Positions 1-5,297 of a DNA stretch of 6,424 nucleotides are shown here, piece by piece; position 1 is the stretch's first letter; each line of letters starts with the position of its first letter. The stretch spans positions 1 through 6,424 of the forward strand of contig JASHXW010000152.1 of assembly GCA_030043395.1 (NCBI GenBank), given 5' to 3'. Both the position numbers and the translations under genes were made by a program. The notes beneath the pieces are model-generated. The model was given only the letters and a program-made list of their open reading frames with translations. It did no database searches and was not told where the DNA came from. The DNA is from Streptosporangiaceae bacterium. GTDB lineage: Bacteria > Actinomycetota > Actinomycetes > Streptosporangiales > Streptosporangiaceae.

Positions 1-342
1 CTGGTTGCGGGCATGGACTTGCTCGCGCTGTCCGCCCGCTTCTTCGCATCCGACGAGGCTGAGTTCGTCGCGGCGGGGCGCGACGCGGCTGTACAGGCGG
101 ACCGGTTCGCCCGCCTGTGGGCGCGCAAGGAGGCGGTGGTCAAAGCCGCCGGCGGCCGCCTGTGGCCGAATCTGAAGATCGCGGTTCGCGACCGGGAGGT
201 TGTCAGCTGCGCCGAGCCAGCCGCCTCGCTGCGGGTGGCTGACGTGAATGCGCCAGCGGGCTTTCACGCCGCCGTGGCGCTAGCCGGCACCGCGCCCTTC
301 GTCGTCGATGCCTCCAGCTGGCCAAGCGGCGGAGCAGCTTAG
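1..342 (+). CDS. 4'-phosphopantetheinyl transferase (Sfp type), C-terminal part; 5' end outside window
   Basis: The reading frame is open from base 1 to the TAG at 340-342 (113 residues seen), so the gene begins before the window; Sfp-type enzymes usually have about 220-250 residues. The enzyme moves phosphopantetheine from CoA onto a serine of acyl or peptidyl carrier proteins. The key evidence is W40-A-R-K-E44-A-V-V-K48, which has the W-x3-E-x3-K spacing of the Sfp family, where the Glu binds Mg and the Lys lies at the active site. It is preceded by a typical 'LSARFFASDE' segment (residues 10-19), corresponding to the family's 'ARRFFxxxE'. The earlier Mg-binding Asp/Glu pair would lie upstream and cannot be checked. 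The ATG at 13 falls inside the conserved fold and is probably an internal Met. The gene converges on the minus-strand operon and would activate carrier proteins of the neighbouring PKS-like system. The family call is firm; the pairing with this cluster is inferred from position. Confidence 0.85.
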   Translation: MVAGMDLLALSARFFASDEAEFVAAGRDAAVQADRFARLWARKEAVVKAAGGRLWPNLKIAVRDREVVSCAEPAASLRVADVNAPAGFHAAVALAGTAPFVVDASSWPSGGAA

Positions 343-404
343 GCACTCGCGGTAGCTGCCGCTCCGGCTGGCATGGCGCCGAAGGCTCGCAGCGCGTCGC
401 AGCG
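343..404. other. Convergent intergenic gap, no clear terminator
   Basis: These 62 nt separate the stop of the transferase gene from the stop of the E1 beta gene, so two transcripts must end here or run into each other. I see only weak hairpins: a 4-bp GCGG/CCGC stem at 349-362, and a 4-bp GCCG/CGGC stem with a 3-nt loop at 358-368. There is also an 8-nt direct repeat (TCGCAGCG at 387-394 and 397-404). No T-run follows on either strand, so I do not call a terminator. Confidence 0.5.
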
Positions 405-1376
405 TCAGCGGCTCTTCGCCACGGTCTCGATCGCTGCGCGCAGCTGGGCGCGGGTCGGTTGCAGGGCCAGGTCGAGCTGCCGGGCGTACGGCAGTACCGC
501 GCCGTCCGGGCGCGTGATGCGCTTCGGCGGCGCGACCAGGTGCATCTCCTCGGCCGCGGTGGCCAGGATCTCACCGCCGATCCCGCAGGTCCGGTTGGAG
601 TCGTCCACGACGACCAGCCTGCCGGTGCGCTCCAGCGAGGCGGCCAGGCCTGTCCAGTCGAATGGGTAAAGCGTCCGGGGGTCGAAGACCTCGACCGAAA
701 TCGTGCCGGCGAGCTCGTCAGCGACCGCGAGCGCATCTTGCACGAGGTGTCCCACGGCCACGACGGTTACGTCGGTGCCTGGCCGGTGAACGCGGCTCAC
801 GCCAAGAGGCACCGGGCTGAGCGCGCTGAAGTCGACGTCCTCTCGCAGGGCCATCGCCCCGGCCGGCCCGAACACGATCACCGGGTCGTCGTCCCTGATC
901 GCGCTCACCAGCAGGCCATAGGCATCGCAGGGCGTGGCCGGCACCACGGTCTTCACGCCGACGTGAGCGAACAGGCTATAAGGGTGATCCGAGTGCTGTC
1001 CCGCCCAGCCGACCCGCGAGCCCGAGCTAGGCAGCAGGTAGGTGACGGGCACCTTGACCTGACCGCCTGTCATGAGCGAGAACTTGTGCGCCTGGTTCGC
1101 GATCTGCTCGAACACGAGGAAGAGCAGCGCCGGTATCTGAAACTCGACGACTGGCCGGGATCCGGAAATGGCGGCACCGGTCGCGAAGCTAGTGAACGCC
1201 TGCTCCGAGATGGGCATGTCGATGACGCGCTCGGGTCCGAAACGCTTCAGCAGTCCGGTGGTGACGTTGCTGACGGCGATGCCGATGTCCTCGCCGAATA
1301 CGCATACAGCCGGATCGCGTTCCATCTCGGCCGACAGCGCCCTGTTCAGCGCCCTGGTGTAAGACAAGATAGGCAT
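405..1376 (-). CDS. 2-oxo acid dehydrogenase E1 component, beta subunit (TPP-dependent)
   Basis: Full-length at 323 residues, the usual size for the beta subunit of alpha2beta2 E1 enzymes (pyruvate, branched-chain or acetoin type). It should pair with the alpha subunit encoded just upstream and supply half of the thiamine-diphosphate site. Visible family motifs are 'VFGEDIG' (26-32); 'PISEQAF' (55-61), with E58 as the likely Glu that activates the TPP pyrimidine; 'GQHSDHPYSLFAHVG' (126-140), with H128 at the conserved active-site His; 'VVPATPCDA' (144-152); and the C-terminal domain segment 'VEVFDPRTLYPFDW' (228-241) followed by 'GRLVVVDDS' (252-260). The ATG at 1376-1374 shares one base with the TGA of the alpha gene (TGATG), and an AGGAG lies 7 nt upstream, indicating coupled translation. 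It is the last gene of the minus-strand series. No E2 or E3 gene follows. The substrate cannot be read from the sequence; an aryl or branched 2-oxo acid is a guess from context. Confidence 0.93.
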   Translation of the reverse strand: MPILSYTRALNRALSAEMERDPAVCVFGEDIGIAVSNVTTGLLKRFGPERVIDMPISEQAFTSFATGAAISGSRPVVEFQIPALLFLVFEQIANQAHKFSLMTGGQVKVPVTYLLPSSGSRVGWAGQHSDHPYSLFAHVGVKTVVPATPCDAYGLLVSAIRDDDPVIVFGPAGAMALREDVDFSALSPVPLGVSRVHRPGTDVTVVAVGHLVQDALAVADELAGTISVEVFDPRTLYPFDWTGLAASLERTGRLVVVDDSNRTCGIGGEILATAAEEMHLVAPPKRITRPDGAVLPYARQLDLALQPTRAQLRAAIETVAKSR

Positions 1377-2341
1377 CAGGCCGCTCCTGCCCGGCCGCGC
1401 ATTCCGCCCGCGTAGAGGTAGTCAAGCGCGCCTGAGGGGTCAGGGCCCTGGCTGGTGTCCACGAAGCGGCGCGCCTGGTCGAGCAGGTCCTCGATCTCAG
1501 CATCGATCCGGGATCGCACCGCGTCGGGCACCCGGGCTGCCTGGATTTCCACCGGATCCCGTGCGCTGCCTGCAGCGACCTCCTCGTCCGTGCGGTAGCG
1601 CGGACGGACACGGTGCTCCCAGGTGTGGTGGGCGTCGAAGCGGTAGGTCATGCACTCCAGGAAGGCCGGCCCAGCGCCGGCCCTGGCGCGGGACACGGCG
1701 CCGGCTGCCGCCTCCAGCACGACCTGCGGATCCATGCCGTCGATCGTCTCGGCCGGGATCCCGAACGCGCGGGCGCGCCCGGTGATGGTGCCTGCCGTGG
1801 TGTCCTGCACCCGCATTGAGGTCGCGAACTGGTTGTTCTCGCAGACGAAGATGACCGGCAGGCGCCGCAGCGATGCCAGGTTCAGCGCCTCGAGCAAGAC
1901 GCCCTGGTTGACGGCGCCGTCGCCGAAGAACGTCACGACCACCCGGTCGTGCCCAGCGCGCTGGTGCGACCAGGCCGCCCCCGCCGCGATGGCGGCGGAA
2001 GCGCCCACGATGGCATTGGCCCCGTACACGCCCGAGCTGACGTCCGCGGCGAGCATGGAACCGCCGCGCCCGCCGTTGAGGCCCGTCTCGCGGCCGGCCA
2101 GCTCGGCCATCATGCGGATGGGGTCGGCGCCCTTGGCCAGCACGTGCCCGTGCCCGCGGTGGGTGCTGGTGATCAGGTCGTCCGGGCGCAGGGCAGCGCA
2201 CACGCCAGCCGCGATCGCCTCCTCGCCGATGTAGGGGTGGATCCCGCCGTCGATCACGCCGCTGCGCACCAGCTCGATCGCCTGCTGCTCGAACCTGCGA
2301 ATCAGCCGCACGGTGCGGTACAGGTCGGCGGCATCAGTCAT
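1376..2341 (-). CDS. 2-oxo acid dehydrogenase E1 component, alpha subunit (acetoin/pyruvate type)
   Basis: 321 residues, normal for a bacterial E1 alpha subunit. The TPP/Mg motif is intact, running from G140-D-G to N169-N170 ('FFGDGAVNQG' then 'VIFVCENN'). Other family blocks are 'RLIRRFE' (12-18), 'STHRGHGHVLAKG' (59-71), 'GGRGGSM' (90-96) and 'GVYGANAIVG' (104-113). The HRGHGH and GANAIVG blocks resemble acetoin-dehydrogenase-type E1 alpha (AcoA) more than the classic pyruvate form. The phosphorylation-loop region reads 'YRFDAHHTWEHRVRPRYR' (233-250), where the usual G-H-S is A-H-H; the catalytic His is kept. With E1 beta it would decarboxylate a 2-oxo acid and hand the acyl or aldehyde group to an acceptor. 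The start at 2341 is preferred because a GGAGG sits 6 nt upstream and the conserved N-terminus begins here; a longer frame to 2575 lies inside the DUF3050 gene. A 28-nt gap precedes it. The real substrate is unknown. Confidence 0.93.
   Translation of the reverse strand: MTDAADLYRTVRLIRRFEQQAIELVRSGVIDGGIHPYIGEEAIAAGVCAALRPDDLITSTHRGHGHVLAKGADPIRMMAELAGRETGLNGGRGGSMLAADVSSGVYGANAIVGASAAIAAGAAWSHQRAGHDRVVVTFFGDGAVNQGVLLEALNLASLRRLPVIFVCENNQFATSMRVQDTTAGTITGRARAFGIPAETIDGMDPQVVLEAAAGAVSRARAGAGPAFLECMTYRFDAHHTWEHRVRPRYRTDEEVAAGSARDPVEIQAARVPDAVRSRIDAEIEDLLDQARRFVDTSQGPDPSGALDYLYAGGMRGRAGAA
1384..1388 (-). promoter_or_regulatory. Ribosome binding site for E1 beta
   Basis: AGGAG on the minus strand, 7 nt before the ATG at 1376 and inside the last codons of E1 alpha. 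With the TGATG stop/start overlap it supports translational coupling of the two subunits, which fits the equal amounts needed for an alpha2beta2 enzyme. Confidence 0.75.
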
Positions 2342-2346
2342 GACCG

Positions 2347-2352
2347 TCCTCC
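2347..2352 (-). promoter_or_regulatory. Ribosome binding site fixing the E1 alpha start
   Basis: GGAGGA on the minus strand (core GGAGG at 2348-2352, 6 nt before the ATG at 2341). It lies in the 28-nt gap after the DUF3050 stop codon. It decides against the longer frame that opens at 2575, whose extra 78 residues show no E1 similarity. Confidence 0.8.
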
Positions 2353-2369
2353 GGGCCGTTACGGCGCGG

Positions 2370-3173
2370 CTACGAGGCCGCTGGCATCGGCTCGCCGATG
2401 GCCAGGAGTATGCCGTCCCACAGCCTGGCGCGCGCCGCGAGAGCCAGGTTGACGGTCTCGGCGCAGTCCGCCCACTTGGCGCTGTCTTCGCCGCACAGGT
2501 CAGCCAGCATCTGCATCGCCATCGGCGTGTGCTCCTCGCTGTCGACCTGGATGTGACGTGCGAGGTAGTCGACAAAGGTGTCGAGCGAGCCGAGGCGCTC
2601 GTTGACGCCGACGACCTGCTGGAACATGTCAGGGATCAGGTCCTCGCGGCCGAATGCGAACGCCGCCGCCTGCGAGTGGACGGGTGCGCCCTCGATCAGC
2701 CCCCAGGTGAGCCGGACGAACTCGGCAGCTGGCCCGGGCACGCTGACCTCGTCGATCGCTTCCAGGACGGGCCGACCGGCGCGGAGCTTGTCGATGAAGG
2801 CATCGATGACTGACGTGTCGGCGCCCGCCTCGGTCATGCCCTCGAGGTAGAGCTCGAAGTGACTGATGAAGCCGTCGGCACGCTCGTCGCTCTCTTCCAC
2901 GAGCACGATGTCGTTGATCAGGCGGCGGCTTCCGGTGGGGCCGGTGGGTACCCACGGCAGCTCCACGCAGGTGAGGTTGCGCTGCAGCGATTTCAGCAGC
3001 GACATGAAGTCCCACACGGCGAACACGTGGTGTTCCTGGAATGCGCGGATCGCGTGGTGGCTGTCGAGCGCCGCGTACATCGGATGCGTGATGACCGTGC
3101 GCCTGGCGTCGCTGATCTGATCCTCAAGGCGATCGATGCCTGGGTGCCGCTGACCCCAGTTATAGCGGGACAT
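2370..3173 (-). CDS. DUF3050 family protein, likely heme-oxygenase-like fold, candidate diiron oxygenase
   Basis: 267 residues, mostly helical. I recognise the DUF3050 family from 'HPMYAAL' (30-36), '[20 protein letters not shown]' (45-64) and 'CVELPWVP' (69-76). As I recall, this family belongs to the heme-oxygenase-like fold group, several members of which are diiron oxidases acting in natural-product pathways (UndA, SznF). Candidate metal ligands are E47 or H48/H49 in the first core helix; the acidic cluster E93/E94/E97 with H105; and H207-x3-D211-x3-H215 in a late helix, close to the H-x3-D-x2-H pattern of those oxidases. No signal peptide or membrane segment is seen, so it should be cytosolic. 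The ATG start has an AGGAGG 6 nt upstream and lies 1 nt after the PhyH stop. The stop is TAG (2372-2370). Its reaction is unknown; oxidation of the product of a neighbouring enzyme is inferred only from position. Confidence 0.85.
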   Translation of the reverse strand: MSRYNWGQRHPGIDRLEDQISDARRTVITHPMYAALDSHHAIRAFQEHHVFAVWDFMSLLKSLQRNLTCVELPWVPTGPTGSRRLINDIVLVEESDERADGFISHFELYLEGMTEAGADTSVIDAFIDKLRAGRPVLEAIDEVSVPGPAAEFVRLTWGLIEGAPVHSQAAAFAFGREDLIPDMFQQVVGVNERLGSLDTFVDYLARHIQVDSEEHTPMAMQMLADLCGEDSAKWADCAETVNLALAARARLWDGILLAIGEPMPAAS

Positions 3174-3174
3174 G

Positions 3175-4128
3175 TCAAGCCTCCTGAAGGACGTGGCCGT
3201 TGGCCGGACGGGAATGGTTGCGCCACAAGACGGGACAGAAGTCTGGATCGCTGTAGTCGGGGTGGCCATCGGCAAGGCGCCGGACCAGGTAGTCGTGGTT
3301 ATAGGCCAGGACCTCGCCGTTGCTCAGCGCGAACGGGCGGTACGCGTTCGCGCCATCCTGCAGGTGAAACGAGATGGCCCGGCGCGGCCGCGAGCTGCGA
3401 TTGGCCGCGCTGCCGTGGTAGATCCTGCAGTGATGGAAGCTCATGTGCCCCTTGGGAATGATCATCGGGACCTTGACGACATCGGCGCCGTTGTGATGCG
3501 CGTTCTCCGCCAGCACGCGCTCCAGGTCGCTGTTATCGCGCTCCGCGAAGTGCCTGGTCATCGAGTCGTCGCTGCCGATCTCCCGCCATGCGTGGCTGCC
3601 GTCGACCATCGTGATCGTGCCCATTTCCTCGCCGCAGTCGTGGAAGGGGATGAAGGCAGTCAGCATGTTGTCCGAGGTCGATGAAGACCAGTAGTGCTTG
3701 TCGAAATGCCAGGGCACGATATTGGTCGGCTCGGCGGCGATCGGCGGCTTGTAGATGAGCGTGGACTGGAACACCCGGATCTCGTCGGCTCGGGCAAGCG
3801 CGGCGGCGACAGCGCCGATCAGCGGCTTGCGCAGGATCCGGGCGAGGCCGTCGTGCTCGTAGTGCACGTAGTCGTTGTGCCGTTGCACGTCGCCCTTAGA
3901 CGGATCCCAGTAGGCCAGCCTTGGCGGGCGCTGCGGCAACGTCCTGTCACGCTCGCCGGCGTAGTACCGGTCGCTCGCGGCGACCAGCTCGTCCACCTCG
4001 TCGTCGGTAAGCAGCTTCTTGCTGAGGTACCACCCGTGCTTGGCGTAGGACTCGACATCGGCGGCGGATGGCAGGAGCGAGCGCTCCTCCTCCGTCAGCG
4101 TGAATGACGGGGTGACCGAGATGCTCAC
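3175..4128 (-). CDS. Phytanoyl-CoA dioxygenase (PhyH) family Fe(II)/2-oxoglutarate oxygenase
   Basis: 317 residues, typical of the family, which uses Fe(II), 2-oxoglutarate and O2 to hydroxylate or otherwise oxidise small molecules. The iron triad is visible: H141-F-D143 within '[10 protein letters not shown]', and H238 in '[16 protein letters not shown]'. R249, 11 residues after H238, matches the Arg that binds the 2-oxoglutarate carboxylate in this family. Other family traits are '[20 protein letters not shown]' (159-178), normally 'LxDxxxxNGxLxxxPGSH', and 'KGHMSFHH' (226-233). The start is GTG at 4128, with an AGGAAGGA 8 nt upstream; an ATG at 4136 is out of frame and hits a stop three codons on. 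A 63-nt gap separates it from the dioxygenase gene upstream, while the next gene starts 1 nt after its stop, so PhyH and DUF3050 are tightly coupled. No lid or CoA-binding trait lets me name the substrate; a carrier-bound acyl or amino acid is possible. Confidence 0.92.
   Translation of the reverse strand: MSISVTPSFTLTEEERSLLPSAADVESYAKHGWYLSKKLLTDDEVDELVAASDRYYAGERDRTLPQRPPRLAYWDPSKGDVQRHNDYVHYEHDGLARILRKPLIGAVAAALARADEIRVFQSTLIYKPPIAAEPTNIVPWHFDKHYWSSSTSDNMLTAFIPFHDCGEEMGTITMVDGSHAWREIGSDDSMTRHFAERDNSDLERVLAENAHHNGADVVKVPMIIPKGHMSFHHCRIYHGSAANRSSRPRRAISFHLQDGANAYRPFALSNGEVLAYNHDYLVRRLADGHPDYSDPDFCPVLWRNHSRPANGHVLQEA
3180..3185 (-). promoter_or_regulatory. Ribosome binding site fixing the DUF3050 start
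   Basis: Perfect AGGAGG on the minus strand, 6 nt before the ATG at 3173 and within the last codons of the PhyH gene. It rules out the longer in-frame opening at 3275, which would add 34 residues lying within PhyH coding sequence. Confidence 0.82.
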
Positions 4129-4191
4129 GGTTCCATTCCTTCCTCGGCGTGGCCGGGTCGCGGCGAGTCGGGCCGGCGGGGTAGAGGGTGG
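4129..4191 (-). other. 63-nt gap inside the operon
   Basis: This is the widest spacing between minus-strand genes, between the 4-hydroxymandelate synthase stop and the PhyH start. It carries the PhyH ribosome binding site (AGGAAGGA, 4137-4144). I see no convincing -35/-10 pair. The only inverted repeat is a weak one, the two GGCC palindromes at 4151-4154 and 4171-4174, with no T-run. An internal promoter or transcript-processing site is possible but not supported by what can be seen. Confidence 0.4.
4137..4144 (-). promoter_or_regulatory. Ribosome binding site fixing the PhyH GTG start
   Basis: AGGAAGGA on the minus strand ends 8 nt before the GTG at 4128. It supports GTG as the start. The nearby ATG at 4136 reads only three codons before TGA. 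Confidence 0.7.
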
Positions 4192-5283
4192 TCAGGCGCG
4201 GATCGTGCGCGATGTCTCACGGAAAGCGGCGAGCTCGCGCTCCTTCGCCGCGTAGAGCGCAGGGATATTGCTCGTGCCGAAGGTCCGCGCGCCATGCCGG
4301 TCAATCAGCTCGAGGAAATACGTGCGCCTGATATGAGTCGACTTCGCAAAGATCTGGTACATCTGCCCCCAGTGGTCGCGGTCCACCAGGATGCCGAGCG
4401 GCTGCAGCGCGTCGATCGGGATGTCGGTCGCGCCCAGGCGACCGGCCAGCATGTCGTAATAACTTGACGGCGTCACCGCGAACTCGACGCCGCGCCGGGT
4501 GCACGCGCGGACGGCGAGCACGATGTCGGTCGTGAGGAACGCCACGTGCTGCACCCCGGCGCCGTCGTGCCAGTCAAGGAAGTCGTCGATCTGGCCGGAA
4601 CTACGGCTGATATCCGGCTGCAGGATCGTGAACGTCACGCCGCCCGACGGGCTCTGCACGACCTTGGACATCATGGCCTGCTCACCGAGCTCGATGTACT
4701 CCTGGAAGGTGACGGCGAAGCCGAACGCCTGCTCGTGGAAATCGACGGTCTTGTCGAGTTCGCCCGGCGGCACGCACACGGCCACGTGGTCGATGATTCG
4801 AAGCAGGTCGTCCTTCTCCGTGGCGGCATCCGGCGTCATCTCGATCGCGCCAGGCTGGAACTGGCCAGCCGAGCCATGGCGTTCGACGAGCCGGTAGACC
4901 ACGTCACCGAAGCCGGCGACCTCGGCGCAGATGACGCTCGCCTCCTCGCTCTCCCAGGTGCACGGCAGGCGGATGCCGGCCCGGCCGGCCGCGACCGCAT
5001 CGGTATAGGCGGCCGAGGCGCTGTCAGTGCGGAACGCCGTCACGGCCACGCCGTCACCATGCGTCGCGACGAACTGGCTGGCGGGATGGTCCTTGTGCAG
5101 ACCCGAAGTCAGCAGGATCCGGATGTCGCCCTGGCCGACCAGGACGCTGCGCTGGCCCGGCAGTCCCGTGTCCGGACCGCCATGGCCGTAGACCCGGAAG
5201 CCGTACGCGGTGCACAGGGACTGCGCGGCGGCAATCGCATCACCCACATACATCTCGATGTGGTCGATGTCGAAGAAGTTCAT
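4192..5283 (-). CDS. hmaS: 4-hydroxymandelate synthase-like dioxygenase (HPPD/HmaS family)
   Basis: 363 residues with two vicinal-oxygen-chelate domains, as in 4-hydroxyphenylpyruvate dioxygenase (HPPD) and 4-hydroxymandelate synthase (HmaS). Fe(II) ligands are H166 ('IDHVAVCV'), H246 ('VQHVAF') and E325 ('FLELIDR'); their spacing of 80 and 79 equals that of the Amycolatopsis HmaS triad as I remember it. Several blocks favour HmaS: 'AMMSKVVQSPSGGVTFT' (203-219), where HPPD has roughly 'xSxVMADPDGxVKFP', with S206 matching the HmaS active-site Ser; 'DHWGQMYQIF' (303-312), HPPD 'DEDGYLLQIF'; 'KSTHIRRT' (314-321), HPPD 'KPxxDRPT'; and 'FGTSNIPALYAA' (335-346), with Ile where HPPD has 'GNFKALFEA'. 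The product would be 4-hydroxymandelate rather than homogentisate, from 4-hydroxyphenylpyruvate and O2. The ATG start has an AGGGGA 8 nt upstream and lies 14 nt after the upstream stop. The HmaS call rests on remembered sequences; an HPPD or a related new activity is not excluded. Confidence 0.82.
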   Translation of the reverse strand: MNFFDIDHIEMYVGDAIAAAQSLCTAYGFRVYGHGGPDTGLPGQRSVLVGQGDIRILLTSGLHKDHPASQFVATHGDGVAVTAFRTDSASAAYTDAVAAGRAGIRLPCTWESEEASVICAEVAGFGDVVYRLVERHGSAGQFQPGAIEMTPDAATEKDDLLRIIDHVAVCVPPGELDKTVDFHEQAFGFAVTFQEYIELGEQAMMSKVVQSPSGGVTFTILQPDISRSSGQIDDFLDWHDGAGVQHVAFLTTDIVLAVRACTRRGVEFAVTPSSYYDMLAGRLGATDIPIDALQPLGILVDRDHWGQMYQIFAKSTHIRRTYFLELIDRHGARTFGTSNIPALYAAKERELAAFRETSRTIRA

Positions 5284-5291
5284 TGCCTTGT

Positions 5292-5297
5292 TCCCCT
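5292..5297 (-). promoter_or_regulatory. Ribosome binding site for the HmaS-like gene
   Basis: AGGGGA on the minus strand, 8 nt before the ATG at 5283 and directly abutting the TGA of the upstream ketosynthase-like gene, so ribosomes ending that gene finish on this site. Confidence 0.65.

Noticed and set aside
13..15. ATG at 13 as the true start of the phosphopantetheinyl transferase
   Set aside because: The frame is open upstream to base 1 and the protein would lack the N-terminal half of the fold.
349..362. Hairpin between the convergent genes as a bidirectional terminator
   Set aside because: The stem is about 4 bp with no T-run on either side; similar chance stems are common in GC-rich DNA.
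459..1415. A 318-codon plus-strand open frame opposite E1 beta
   Set aside because: It is antisense to a gene with clear family motifs, shows no recognisable domain, and long antisense frames are normal in GC-rich DNA.
2342..2575. N-terminal extension of E1 alpha to 2575
   Set aside because: The extra 78 residues overlap the DUF3050 gene and look unlike any E1; the GGAGG-supported ATG at 2341 starts just before the conserved N-terminus.
3174..3275. N-terminal extension of the DUF3050 gene to 3275
   Set aside because: It overlaps PhyH coding sequence and ignores the perfect AGGAGG placed 6 nt before the ATG at 3173.
3172..3684. A plus-strand open frame of 170 codons opposite PhyH
   Set aside because: Its Val/Ala/Arg-rich translation mirrors the PhyH coding strand; the PhyH frame carries the full Fe/2-oxoglutarate motif set.
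4192..5283. Housekeeping HPPD of tyrosine breakdown
   Set aside because: The diagnostic blocks (VVQSxSG, STHxRxT, GxSNIxALY) fit HmaS better, and the gene lies in a PKS-like operon without homogentisate dioxygenase or other tyrosine-catabolism genes.
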